Shown: positions 1 to 8,074 of the stretch, in pieces
Layout of the letters: every line of letters begins with the position of its first letter
Position numbering within the stretch: the stretch's first letter is position 1
Source of the DNA: a virus
IMG/VR virus record: IMGVR_UViG_3300009168_000103
Coordinates: 1 to 25,180 of that record
Direction: 5' to 3' (one strand)
Length of the DNA stretch: 25,180 nucleotides
The notes under the pieces: model-generated
Database searches by the model: none
Seen by the model: the letters and a program-made list of their open reading frames with translations, nothing else
What the model was told of the DNA's origin: nothing
Position numbers and translations under genes: made by a program

Positions 1-118
1 GCCGCGCGTGCATTTTCGGAGAAATTCATGTTTTTGTTAGGGAATTCGCACGGAAACCGCTCGATTTTGCTAAGGAAACGTGCGTATTTGGTAGACCAAC
101 GAACCGTCGTGCATAGGT
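1..118. other. Left-edge leader before the terminase genes; no confident gene
   Basis: This stretch is more AT-rich than the genes that follow. Frame 1 is open from the first base to a stop at 133-135. It contains an ATG at 28 with a well-placed GGAG (18-21), which would give a 35-residue peptide overlapping the small terminase start. Frame 3 is also open from the edge to a TAG at 114-116. Either could be the tail of a gene that begins outside the window, or neither may be translated. I recognise no protein family here. In cos-type phages the packaging site usually lies just before the small terminase gene, so this is where such a site would be expected, but I see no diagnostic motif. Confidence 0.35.
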
Positions 119-124
119 ATGCAG

Positions 125-622
125 ATGCCCGGTAACTGGAACAGCGGCCGCCGTCCGCAACCGACGAAGCTGCGCATCCTGCGCGGCAATCCGAGCAAAA
201 CGAAAATCAATCCGCACGAACCGGAGCCGCCGACCGTCGACGAGTCGTTCGACATTCCGCCGGCGGAACTCGACGGCGATGTCCTCGCGATTGCCGAATG
301 GAAACGAGTCGCGCCGATCCTGCGCGTCTGCGGGCTCGTCTCGCAAGCGGAACGGCCGGCGATCATCGCGCTCTGTCAGCAGTGGAGCCGGTACCTCGAC
401 GCGCAAGCCAAGGTGCGGTCGCTCGGCATGGTCGTGCAGGATCGCAACCGGGAGCCGATGACGAACCCGTACCTTGACGTAGCCGACAAGGCCCTGTCGC
501 ACTGCCATCGGCTCTGGTCTGAAATGGGGTTAACCCCCAGTGGCCGCGCGCGGGTCTCGCGCCTGCCGACGGGTCGCGTCCCGCCGGTCACGCCGGCGAG
601 TAAATGGGGGTCGCTGATATGA
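125..622 (+). CDS. terS: Phage terminase small subunit, P27 family
   Basis: The small terminase subunit recognises the packaging site on phage DNA and loads the large subunit onto it. The N-terminus MPGNWNSGRRPQPTKLRIL, followed by RGNPSKTKIN and a Pro/Glu stretch, is the hallmark opening of P27-type (Terminase_4) small subunits. The 165-residue length fits the family. An ATG also exists at 119, but the AGGT at 115-118 is six bases before the ATG at 125, and family members begin MPGN, so I prefer 125. The stop overlaps the next start in an ATGA at 619-622, which implies translational coupling. The last 40 or so residues are rich in Pro and Arg and look disordered. The family call is secure; the exact start is less so. 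Confidence 0.9.
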   Translation: MPGNWNSGRRPQPTKLRILRGNPSKTKINPHEPEPPTVDESFDIPPAELDGDVLAIAEWKRVAPILRVCGLVSQAERPAIIALCQQWSRYLDAQAKVRSLGMVVQDRNREPMTNPYLDVADKALSHCHRLWSEMGLTPSGRARVSRLPTGRVPPVTPASKWGSLI

Positions 623-813
623 GCAAACTGAGCGTGATGAAACACGGAATCGGTTACGACCTCGTGATCGATGAGTCGGTCGGCCGCCTAGTCCTCGGCA
701 TCCGTTGCCACACCTGCGGCCGCGTGTCGTTCAATCCGACCGACATCACGGAGCGGTACTGCGGCGCGTGTCATGTCTTCCACGAAGAACGGCTGCTGAA
801 CCAGCAAGCATGA
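619..813 (+). CDS. Small zinc-ribbon protein between terminase and methyltransferase
   Basis: This 64-residue protein has two CxxC knuckles (C30/C33 and C48/C51) separated by 14 residues, the spacing of a zinc ribbon. It has no signal peptide or membrane segment. The ATG at 619 shares the ATGA of the small terminase stop, so it is chosen over an in-frame ATG at 604 that would overlap terS further. Its own stop overlaps the next start in another ATGA (810-813). Tiny zinc ribbons are common phage accessory proteins thought to bind nucleic acid or protein. The specific role is unknown, but the position suggests co-expression with packaging and DNA modification genes. Confidence 0.75.
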   Translation: MSKLSVMKHGIGYDLVIDESVGRLVLGIRCHTCGRVSFNPTDITERYCGACHVFHEERLLNQQA

Positions 814-2267
814 AGAACACGAAACGCGCGAATGGCTCGACGCCGACGGCACTCGCCGACCTGATCCAGGACCCGGAGAACCGCCGACTCCATCCGGAAC
901 GCAACCTAGACATGCTCGTCGCCTCGCTCGAATCTGTCGGCGCCGCGCGGTCCATCGTGATCGACGAATCGAACAGCATCCTCGCCGGCAACGGCGTGAC
1001 GACGGCGGCCGCGCGCGCCGGCCTGACGAAGGTCCGCATCATCGACGCCGCGCGCGACGAGCTCGTCGCCGTCCGTCGGCGTGATCTGAGTCCGGAAGAA
1101 AAGCGGCTACTGGCGATCTACGACAACCGCACCGCGGAACTCGCCGAATGGAACCTCGAGCAACTGCAGCTCGACCAGGCGGCCGGCCTTGACCTGCAAC
1201 CGTGGTGGACCGACGGCGAACTCAAGCATCTATTCGCGAGTGCCTATCAGACGGATCGCAAGGACCCCGACGACATGCCGGCGGAACGTCCGACCGACAT
1301 CCAGGTCGGCGACGTGTTCCAGCTCGGCGCGCATCGCGTGATCTGCGGCGACTGCGGCGATGCCGAGACCGTCGCGAAGCTCTGCGGAGAGGACCGGCCC
1401 GCGCTCGCGTTCACGTCGCCGCCGTACGCCGAGCAACGCAAAAAAGATTACGGCGGCACGAAGGCCGACAAGTACGTCGCGTGGTTCCTCCCGCTGGTCG
1501 CGACCTGGCGCCCGTTCATCCTGCCGCGCGGCCATTTCGTCCTGAACATCAAACCGCACGCGGAAGGCCTGTCGCGGCAGCTCTACGTCTTCGACCTAGT
1601 GACGGCGCTCGTCCGCGATGCCGGTTGGATCTTCGTCGACGAATTTACGTGGCTGCGGATCGGACTGCCGGGTCGGTACCCGTATCGGTTCAAGAACGCA
1701 TTTGAGCCGCTGTACTGGTTCGCGAACTCCGACGCGTTCGGGTTCTATCCGACCGCCGTGCAGCATCCGAGCACCGGCGTGCCGCGCGCGCTCGGCAAAG
1801 GGAAAGCCGGCGACACGAACGCCGCGAAGCGCCAAGGGAAAGGCGGCGGCGCCATCCAGGGCAACACGGTCGCGCCGGGTATGGCGTACCCGTCGAACGT
1901 CCTGGACTTCCGCGAAGCCGCGCCGGCTATCGGACATCCGGCCGCGTTTCCCGTGCGGCTGCCGTCGTTCTTCATCGCGTGTCTGACCGAGACCGACGAC
2001 GCCGTGATCGATCCGTTTGTCGGGTCCGGCACGCTGATCATCGCGTGCGAAACCCTGAAGCGGCGCGGCCTCGGCATCGACCTGGCGCCGCGTTACGTGC
2101 AACTCACTATCGACCGTTGGGAACAATTCACCGGACTAAAAGCGACCAAGCTCGGCGAAGTAGTCCACACGCGGAAACGTCCGACGAAACGAAAGCAGGT
2201 GTCACATGCCGCCCATGCGTCCCGAACTCGCGCCGCTGCCGCCGCGCCTCGCGCTGCTCGCGATTGA
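810..2267 (+). CDS. ParB-like domain fused to DNA adenine/cytosine-N4 methyltransferase
   Basis: This 485-residue protein probably methylates phage DNA on an exocyclic amino group. Residues about 10-110 form a ParB/sulfiredoxin-like domain (LADLIQDPENRRLHPERN, then a SILAGNG motif). After a linker comes a methyltransferase domain with the catalytic motif IV TSPPY at 202-206 and the AdoMet-binding motif DPFVGSGT at 401-408. Motif IV before motif I places it in the beta class of amino-methyltransferases; TSPPY occurs in both N4-cytosine and N6-adenine enzymes, so the target base is undecided. The C-terminal tail is basic and Ala-rich. The ATG at 810 overlaps the upstream stop (ATGA) and begins where homology begins; an earlier in-frame ATG at 705 lies wholly inside the zinc-ribbon gene. 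No cognate restriction enzyme is adjacent, so self-protection or regulation is likelier than a full restriction system. Confidence 0.9.
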   Translation: MKNTKRANGSTPTALADLIQDPENRRLHPERNLDMLVASLESVGAARSIVIDESNSILAGNGVTTAAARAGLTKVRIIDAARDELVAVRRRDLSPEEKRLLAIYDNRTAELAEWNLEQLQLDQAAGLDLQPWWTDGELKHLFASAYQTDRKDPDDMPAERPTDIQVGDVFQLGAHRVICGDCGDAETVAKLCGEDRPALAFTSPPYAEQRKKDYGGTKADKYVAWFLPLVATWRPFILPRGHFVLNIKPHAEGLSRQLYVFDLVTALVRDAGWIFVDEFTWLRIGLPGRYPYRFKNAFEPLYWFANSDAFGFYPTAVQHPSTGVPRALGKGKAGDTNAAKRQGKGGGAIQGNTVAPGMAYPSNVLDFREAAPAIGHPAAFPVRLPSFFIACLTETDDAVIDPFVGSGTLIIACETLKRRGLGIDLAPRYVQLTIDRWEQFTGLKATKLGEVVHTRKRPTKRKQVSHAAHASRTRAAAAAPRAARD

Positions 2268-2859
2268 CGAGCGCGGGTATCCGGTCCCGTGGTTTGTCGC
2301 GTGGGTCGACGGGAAACCGGAATTCCGCGCGGCCGACGCCGCGAAGTGGACCCGCGCGGTCCGGGATCGGTTGTGCTGGATGTGCGGCGCGCCCCTCGGC
2401 AAATGGCTGACCTTCGTCCTTGGTCCGATGTGCGCGGTCAACCGAACGACGGCCGAGCCGCCGTGCCATACCGAGTGCGCGCGGTACGCGGCCGCGAATT
2501 GTCCGTTCCTCACGCGGCCGCAGATGACGCGGCGCGAAGACGAGTGCTTCAACCCACAAGTCCACGCCAGCGAAGGCCCCGGAGATCCGATTCTCCGCAA
2601 TCCGGGCGTTACGCTGCTCTGGACGACGCAACGGTACCGCGTATTCTTCGACGCGAAACGACGACCGCTGATCAGCATCGGCGATGCCGCGAGCGTCGAA
2701 TGGTACGCGGCCGGGCGGGTCGCGACCCGCCTGGAAGTCGACGCGTCAATCGAAAGCGGCTTGCCGCTGTTGCGTGCAGCGGCCGAACTCGACGGCATGC
2801 CGGCGTTGCTCGAGCTGGCGACCCGCGCGGCCGCCGTGCGCGATCTGTATCCGGAATAA
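2206..2859 (+). CDS. Conserved cysteine-rich phage protein of unknown function
   Basis: This 217-residue protein has a cluster of cysteines in its first half (C57, C60, C76, C87, C91, C99) around the segments LCWMCGAPLGKW, GPMCAVNRTTAEPPCH and ANCPF. The pattern strongly suggests bound metal, and I recall similar proteins in other tailed phages without a known function. The second half contains TTQRYRVFFD and is mixed alpha/beta in character. The start lies 62 bases inside the methyltransferase gene and is supported by AGGTG eight bases upstream; a second ATG at 2215 is possible. It is followed by the membrane peptide and the large terminase, so expression with the packaging genes is likely. 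Confidence 0.8.
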   Translation: MPPMRPELAPLPPRLALLAIDERGYPVPWFVAWVDGKPEFRAADAAKWTRAVRDRLCWMCGAPLGKWLTFVLGPMCAVNRTTAEPPCHTECARYAAANCPFLTRPQMTRREDECFNPQVHASEGPGDPILRNPGVTLLWTTQRYRVFFDAKRRPLISIGDAASVEWYAAGRVATRLEVDASIESGLPLLRAAAELDGMPALLELATRAAAVRDLYPE

Positions 2860-2874
2860 AGGAAAGGTGCTCAC

Positions 2875-3015
2875 ATGACGCTGATCGCAATCCTGCATCT
2901 GCTGGCGTTCCTCTGTTTCGTGTTCGCCGCGATCCCGATCCCGTCGCGGATCAACCTGGTCGCGGCCGGCCTCGCGTTCTGGATGTTGTCGCTGCTCGTC
3001 GCGCACGCGATCTGA
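2875..3015 (+). CDS. Small membrane protein with two predicted helices
   Basis: This 46-residue protein is nearly all hydrophobic. Residues about 2-20 and 27-45 could form two membrane helices, joined by a short loop containing Pro, Ser and Arg. It has a strong ribosome-binding site (AGGAAAGG, 2860-2867) and starts at the only nearby ATG. It sits between the cysteine-rich protein and the large terminase. Two-helix peptides in phages can be holins, superinfection proteins or proteins of unknown role. The location outside any lysis cassette and the lack of an endolysin nearby mean a holin call would be speculation. Confidence 0.7.
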   Translation: MTLIAILHLLAFLCFVFAAIPIPSRINLVAAGLAFWMLSLLVAHAI

Positions 3016-3019
3016 TCGG

Positions 3020-4570
3020 ATGCCGCGCGCGCTCTCGGTCCCGTCGGAGAAAGTGAAGCTGATCAACCAGCTCACGCACACGTCCGGCCCGTTCGCCGGC
3101 CAGCCGTTCAACCTGCGACGGTGGCAAGAAACGAAAATCATTCGGCCGTTGTTCTCGGTGAACCGGCAGACCGGCCGGCGCCAGTACCGGACGTGTCTGC
3201 TGATGATGCCGCGCAAGAACGGGAAGACCGAACTCGCGGCCGCGCTCGCGCTCGACGGGTTGCTCTTCGACGGCGAAATCGGCGGCCAGGTGTACTCGGC
3301 CGCGAGTGACAAGGAACAAGCGGCGCTCTGTTTCAACGTCGCCGCGCAGATGATCCGGAACGATTCGGAGCTGTATGCCGCCTGCGAAATTCTCGATAGT
3401 CAAAAGCGGATCGTCCATCGGAAGTCGGGCAGCTTCTACCGCGCGATTTCGGCAGAGGCCTACACGAAGCACGGCTACAACGCGTCCCGGGTCATCTACG
3501 ACGAGCTGCACGCGGCGCCCACGCGTGAACTGTGGGACGTGCTGGCCTCGAGCATGGGCGCCCGCGCGCAGCCGTTGCTGATCGCGATCAGTACCGCCGG
3601 CTACGACCGCCACTCGATCCTGTGGGAGCTGTATCAACACGCGCTGAAGGTCCGGGAGAACCCCGCGCTCGATCCGTCGTTCCTGCCGGTGATTTACGAA
3701 GCGCCCATCGACGCCGATTGGACCGACGAAAAAATCTGGCGGAACGCGAACCCGGCGCTCGGTGATTTTCGGTCCCTCGACGAACTCCGATCCGCCTGCG
3801 CACGCGCGCAAGAAATCCCGGCGCAAGAAAACGCGTTCCGCCGGCTGTACCTGAATCAGTGGACCGAGCAGGCCTCGCGCTGGATCGCGCTCACGTCCTG
3901 GGACGCGTGCCGCGTGGCCATCGACCCCGCGCGCCTGGCCGGCCGGCGCTGTTATGTCGGCCTCGACTTGTCGACGACGACCGACTTGACGGCGACCGTC
4001 GCCATCTTTCCGGATGACGACGGCATCGGGTTCGATGTCCTCCCGCAGTTCTTCGTGCCACAGGATCGGATCAAGACGCGCGTCACGCGCGATCACGTCC
4101 CGTACGACGAATGGGTCCGGCGCGGCTTCATCACCGCGACACCGGGGCCCGTCGTCGACTACGAGCTCGTCCGCGCGCATCTGCACGACTGGCGGGAGCG
4201 CTTCGACCTGCGGTTGATTGCGTTCGACCCGTGGAACGCGACCGACCTGGTCTCGCGCCTGGAGCAGGTCGACGGGTTCGTCTGCGTGAAGGTCCGCCAG
4301 GGCAAGGCCTCGTTGTCGGCGCCGTCGAAAGCGTTTGAGAAAGCGATTCTTGAGCGGACGTTGCGCCACGACGGCCATCCGGTGCTGCGCTGGAACGTCG
4401 CGAACGCCGCGACCGACATCGACAACGCCGGGAACATCCAGCCGTCGAAAGCGAAATCGACCGAACGGATTGACGGCGTGTCCGCGCTGGTGATGGCCCT
4501 GGACGCGTCGACGCGCGACACCGCGAAGCCGCCGCCGACCTACGACATGCTTATACTGGGCGGACCATGA
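3020..4570 (+). CDS. terL: Phage terminase large subunit (Terminase_1 / HK97 gp2-like)
   Basis: This is the ATP-driven DNA packaging motor and headful/cos nuclease, docking at the portal. In 516 residues it shows the Walker A-like LLMMPRKNGKTELAAA (about 61-76), Walker B VIYDELHA (158-165, with the acidic pair D161/E162) and a coupling-type ISTAG motif (190-194). The C-terminal RNase H-like nuclease domain starts with GLDLSTTTDLTA (first acidic residue D316), followed by IAFDPWNATD and a late ERIDGVSALVMALD. The length and motif order match the YmfN/HK97 gp2 branch. The ATG at 3020 comes five bases after the membrane peptide stop; its ribosome-binding site is weak, so coupling is likely. Its stop overlaps the next start (ATGA at 4567). 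Confidence 0.95.
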   Translation: MPRALSVPSEKVKLINQLTHTSGPFAGQPFNLRRWQETKIIRPLFSVNRQTGRRQYRTCLLMMPRKNGKTELAAALALDGLLFDGEIGGQVYSAASDKEQAALCFNVAAQMIRNDSELYAACEILDSQKRIVHRKSGSFYRAISAEAYTKHGYNASRVIYDELHAAPTRELWDVLASSMGARAQPLLIAISTAGYDRHSILWELYQHALKVRENPALDPSFLPVIYEAPIDADWTDEKIWRNANPALGDFRSLDELRSACARAQEIPAQENAFRRLYLNQWTEQASRWIALTSWDACRVAIDPARLAGRRCYVGLDLSTTTDLTATVAIFPDDDGIGFDVLPQFFVPQDRIKTRVTRDHVPYDEWVRRGFITATPGPVVDYELVRAHLHDWRERFDLRLIAFDPWNATDLVSRLEQVDGFVCVKVRQGKASLSAPSKAFEKAILERTLRHDGHPVLRWNVANAATDIDNAGNIQPSKAKSTERIDGVSALVMALDASTRDTAKPPPTYDMLILGGP

Positions 4571-4761
4571 AAGCGCGGATCGGCCGGCCGCCGCTCGATG
4601 CGTCTGACCCCTCCGTGCGCGTCTGCGTGCGGGTTCCCTCGAAACATTACGATCAGCTCTACACGAAGGCCGGCGCCAGCCGCGTGTCCGTGCCTGAACT
4701 GATTCGACAGTCGATAGACTTCCGCTATCTAAAGCAGACAAGCAAACCGCGCCGGCCGTAA
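4567..4761 (+). CDS. Small ribbon-helix-helix-like protein
   Basis: This 64-residue basic protein opens with a GRPP segment, then a short strand (VRVCVRVPSKHYDQL) and a helix-turn-helix-like part ending SVPELIRQSI, the usual outline of a ribbon-helix-helix DNA-binding fold. The C-terminal tail is Lys/Arg/Pro-rich. It overlaps the terL stop by four bases and precedes the protease/capsid gene by ten. It may bind DNA near the packaging machinery or regulate the late operon; nothing in the sequence distinguishes these. No toxin gene is adjacent, so an antitoxin role is not supported. Confidence 0.65.
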   Translation: MKARIGRPPLDASDPSVRVCVRVPSKHYDQLYTKAGASRVSVPELIRQSIDFRYLKQTSKPRRP

Positions 4762-4771
4762 GGTCTGTCGC

Positions 4772-6682
4772 GTGGAACGCGCGTACGCCGTCCTGGACCT
4801 CAAGCGCGCGGCCGCCGAGTCGCGCACGTTCAGCGGCATCGCCTCGACTCCGACCCCGGACCGATCCGGCGACATCTTCGAACCCCTCGGCGCGACCTTC
4901 ACGAACCCGATCCCGCTGTTGCTGCATCACGACCGCGAACGCCCCGTCGGCCTCGCGACGTTGACCGCGACCCGCGACGGGATTCGGTTCAGCGCGACGA
5001 TCCCGGACGTGCCGAACGCTGGCGCGCTGCGCGACCGCGTCAAGGAAGCGTGCGACCTGATCGACGCCGGTCTCTTGCGGGCCGTGTCCGTCGGCTATCG
5101 CATCCTCGGCGACGGCGTGAAGTACCTCCAGGCCGGCGGCCGACATTTACTCCGCACCGAAATCTGCGAACTCTCGCTGGTCACCGTCCCGGCGAACGCC
5201 GCGACGACGATTCAGGCGATCAAATCGTTCGACGCTCTGCATGTGGCCGCGTCAGGCCGAACCCCGCCCGGCGTCTCGGGCCGTCCGAAAATTGGAACGA
5301 CCATGGGAAAACAAACCACTGCTGAAGCGATTACGGGCTGGGAAAACAAACGCGCCGCGCTCGCCGCGCGCATGTCGGAGCTGATGACGAAAGCGAACGA
5401 GGCCGGCACGACACTCGACGCCGACGCCGCGACCGAACACGACGACCTCGAAGTCCAGGTCAAGGACATCGACGCGCATCTGACCCGGCTGCGCCTGGAA
5501 GAAAAGCGGAACGCGAACGCCGCGCAACCGATCATCCCGGCCCACGGCAACGGCAACGGGAACATCCCGCGCATCCTCTCGATCAAAGCGAACGTACCCG
5601 CCGGGACCTCGTTCGTCCGGACGGCGTGCGCGATCTTGACCTGCAACGGGAACAAGCGCGAAGCGGCCGAGTACGCGAAACGCTGGGACGACTCGACGCC
5701 GGAAGTCGGGCTGTACCTGAAAGCGGCCGTCGCGCCGGGCACGACGACCGATCCAGCCTGGGCGGGCGCGCTGGTGAATCAGGGCATCGCGAACGACTTC
5801 CTCGAGCTGCTGCGCCCCGCGACGATTCTCGGCAAGATCCAAAACCTGCGCGAAGTGCCGTTCAATACGAAAGTGCCGATGCAGACGGCCGGCGGCACCT
5901 ACGGCTGGGTCGGAGAATCGAAGCCGAAGCCGGTCACGAAGCTCGCGTTCAGTTCCGATAGTCTCGGCATCGCGAAAGCGGCCGGCATTATCGTGCTGAC
6001 CGAAGAGCTGGTGCGGCTGTCCAATCCGTCGGCCGAAGCGCTCTGTCGGCGCGATATGGTCGCCGGCATCGCGCAGTTCCTCGACCAGCAGTTCATCGAC
6101 CCCGCCGTCGCGGCGGTCGCGGGCGTCAATCCCGCGTCGATCACGAACGGCGCGCCGACGGCGGCCGCCACGACCAACCCCCTCGCCGACATCATGGCGT
6201 TGATCAACCACTTCGTGACGAACAACATCCCGGTTGACGGGCTCACGTTCATCATGTCGGCGGCCAACGCGCTCGGCTTGTCGTTCCGGACGAACCTCGA
6301 CGGCTCGTCGCAGTTTCCCGGCATCGGCATCAACGGCGGCGAGTACAAGGGCCTGAAGTTCATCACGAGTCAGGCGGCGGGCCAGCTGGTGATCGGCCTC
6401 CAACCGGATCTGATCCTGTATGCGGACGACGGCGGCGTGTCGATTGACGCGTCCCGCGAAGCGTCGTTGCAGATGGATTCGGCGCCGGCCTCGCCGGCGG
6501 ACGCGACGACCGTCATGGTCTCGCTCTGGCAGACGAACAACGTCGGCCTGCGCGCCGAGCGCTTCATCAACTGGAAGCGCGTCAACGCGAACGCCGTCAA
6601 GTACCTCACGGCGACCGCCTGGCCGGCGCCGACGGGTACCGCCGACGCGCCGGAAGGCCTCACGCGCAACGGGAAGCACTAA
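4772..6682 (+). CDS. Fused prohead protease and HK97-fold major capsid protein
   Basis: A single 636-residue frame carries both the maturation protease and the capsid subunit. Residues about 1-155 are an S78-family prohead protease: LLLHHDRERPVG holds the catalytic His (52 or 53), AVSVGYR the nucleophile Ser106, and TEICELSLVTVPANA the strand that ends the domain. Residues about 178-250 are helical and charged, like the HK97 delta/scaffold domain. From about 290 to the end is the capsid fold (including TDPAWAGALVNQG, YGWVGESKPKPVTKLAF, IVLTEELV). Translation starts at a GTG with AAGG eight bases upstream. An in-frame ATG at 5303 (residue 178), preceded by GGAACGACC, could also give a separate scaffold-capsid product. 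The protease would release capsid subunits after assembly. Confidence 0.93.
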   Translation: MERAYAVLDLKRAAAESRTFSGIASTPTPDRSGDIFEPLGATFTNPIPLLLHHDRERPVGLATLTATRDGIRFSATIPDVPNAGALRDRVKEACDLIDAGLLRAVSVGYRILGDGVKYLQAGGRHLLRTEICELSLVTVPANAATTIQAIKSFDALHVAASGRTPPGVSGRPKIGTTMGKQTTAEAITGWENKRAALAARMSELMTKANEAGTTLDADAATEHDDLEVQVKDIDAHLTRLRLEEKRNANAAQPIIPAHGNGNGNIPRILSIKANVPAGTSFVRTACAILTCNGNKREAAEYAKRWDDSTPEVGLYLKAAVAPGTTTDPAWAGALVNQGIANDFLELLRPATILGKIQNLREVPFNTKVPMQTAGGTYGWVGESKPKPVTKLAFSSDSLGIAKAAGIIVLTEELVRLSNPSAEALCRRDMVAGIAQFLDQQFIDPAVAAVAGVNPASITNGAPTAAATTNPLADIMALINHFVTNNIPVDGLTFIMSAANALGLSFRTNLDGSSQFPGIGINGGEYKGLKFITSQAAGQLVIGLQPDLILYADDGGVSIDASREASLQMDSAPASPADATTVMVSLWQTNNVGLRAERFINWKRVNANAVKYLTATAWPAPTGTADAPEGLTRNGKH

Positions 6683-6688
6683 ACGCCG

Positions 6689-8074
6689 ATGCGGCTCTTC
6701 GGATACGACATCACACGACGACGCACGCCGGCGACGAGTCTGTCGCCGGCGGCGTCGTCTGGTGGGTGGTTCCCGATCATCCGCGAACCCTACACCGGCG
6801 CCTGGCAAAAGAACGACGAGATCACCGCGCCGACGGCACTCTCGTACTTCGCGGTCTATGCGTGCGTCACGCTGATCGCGACCGACATCGGCAAGCTGCG
6901 GTTGCGCCTGGTTCGCCAGGACGACGCCGGCATCTGGACCGAAACCGAAAACTCCGCCTATTCGCCGGTCCTCCGGAAGCCGAACCGGTACCAGACGATC
7001 CACAAGTTCGTCGAGCAGTGGATCACGTCGAAGCTGAAAGCCGGGAACGCCTACGCCCTCAAGCAACGCGACGGCCGGGGCGTCGTCACCGCGCTCTATG
7101 TCCTCGACCCGGCGCGCGTGACGCCGCTCGTCGCGCCCGACGGCGCCGTCTACTACCAGCTGAACCGCGACGAGCTGACCGGCGTCCCGCCCGACCTGGA
7201 GTCGGGCCGCTCCGTCGTCGTGCCGTCGCGCGAAATCATTCACGACCCGATGGTGACGCTCTTCCATCCGCTGATCGGGGTCTCGCCGCTCTATGCGTGC
7301 GGGTTGTCGGCCACCGCTGGCCTGACGATGCAGCAGCAGAGCGAACTATTCTTCCGGAACGGCAGCAACCCGGGCGGCGTGCTGACCGCGCCCGGCCCCA
7401 TCGCGCAAGTCACGGCCGACCGGTTGAAGAGCGACTGGGAAACGAAATTTTCCGGGAACAACGTCGGCAAGGTCGCGATCCTCGGCGACGGTCTGAAGTA
7501 CGAACCGATGGCCGTGACCGCGAACGACGCGCAGCTGATCGACCAATTGAAGTACACCGCGCAAACGATCTGCAGTTGCTTCCACGTCCCGCCGGCGCTC
7601 CTGGACCTCGGCGGCGATGCCGCGAACGTGACGGACCTCGAAGCGCTGTTGCAGAAGTACCACTCGCAGTGCATCCAGTCGCTGTTGACGAACTTCGAAG
7701 CGTCCCTCGACGAAGGCCTGGAGCTCGCGACCCCGTTCGGGACCGAGTTCGACATCGACGATCTGATCTGGATGGTGACCGCGACGAAAACGAAAGCGGC
7801 CGCGGACTCCATCGGCGCCGGCGCGCTGTCGCCGAACGAAGCCCGCCGGAAGTATTTCGGGGTCGGGCCGACCAAAGGCGGCGACTCGCCCATGCTCCAG
7901 CAGCAGAACTATTCCCTCGCGGCCCTGGCCGAGCGCGATGCCGATCAGCCGTTCTCGAAACCCACGCCAGCGCCGGCCGCACTGCCGCCGCCGTCGGCCG
8001 ACGACGACGAGCAGGACGAACAAAAATTCTTCGCATCGCTGACGAAAGCAGTTGAGGACCTTTATGCGGCCTGA
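6689..8074 (+). CDS. Phage portal protein, HK97 family
   Basis: The portal forms the dodecameric ring at one capsid vertex through which DNA enters and leaves. The 461-residue length is typical, and the core is clear: ALSYFAVYACVTLIATDIGKL (about 51-71), SKLKAGNAYAL, LYVLDPARVTPL, and the stretch FFRNGSNPGGVL with FSGNNVGKVAILGDGLKY. The last 50 residues are Pro- and Asp-rich and probably disordered. The gene starts six bases after the capsid stop without a good ribosome-binding site, consistent with coupling. It lies after the capsid gene, whereas most HK97-like phages place the portal between terL and the protease. Confidence 0.95.
   Translation: MRLFGYDITRRRTPATSLSPAASSGGWFPIIREPYTGAWQKNDEITAPTALSYFAVYACVTLIATDIGKLRLRLVRQDDAGIWTETENSAYSPVLRKPNRYQTIHKFVEQWITSKLKAGNAYALKQRDGRGVVTALYVLDPARVTPLVAPDGAVYYQLNRDELTGVPPDLESGRSVVVPSREIIHDPMVTLFHPLIGVSPLYACGLSATAGLTMQQQSELFFRNGSNPGGVLTAPGPIAQVTADRLKSDWETKFSGNNVGKVAILGDGLKYEPMAVTANDAQLIDQLKYTAQTICSCFHVPPALLDLGGDAANVTDLEALLQKYHSQCIQSLLTNFEASLDEGLELATPFGTEFDIDDLIWMVTATKTKAAADSIGAGALSPNEARRKYFGVGPTKGGDSPMLQQQNYSLAALAERDADQPFSKPTPAPAALPPPSADDDEQDEQKFFASLTKAVEDLYAA

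Noticed and set aside
705-809. Longer N-terminus for the methyltransferase
   Set aside because: It lies inside the zinc-ribbon gene in another frame and is Arg-rich; the ATG at 810 is in an ATGA overlap.
4567-4761. Antitoxin of a toxin-antitoxin pair
   Set aside because: Both neighbours are phage packaging/head genes; no toxin-like gene is adjacent.
2951-5146. A very long minus-strand open frame opposite the large terminase and protease genes
   Set aside because: It is Arg/Val/Asp-rich low complexity with no domain, the usual antisense mirror of a GC-rich gene; the + strand genes have full family motifs.
5252-7267. A long minus-strand open frame opposite the capsid and portal genes
   Set aside because: Same antisense composition; the + strand capsid and portal are certain.
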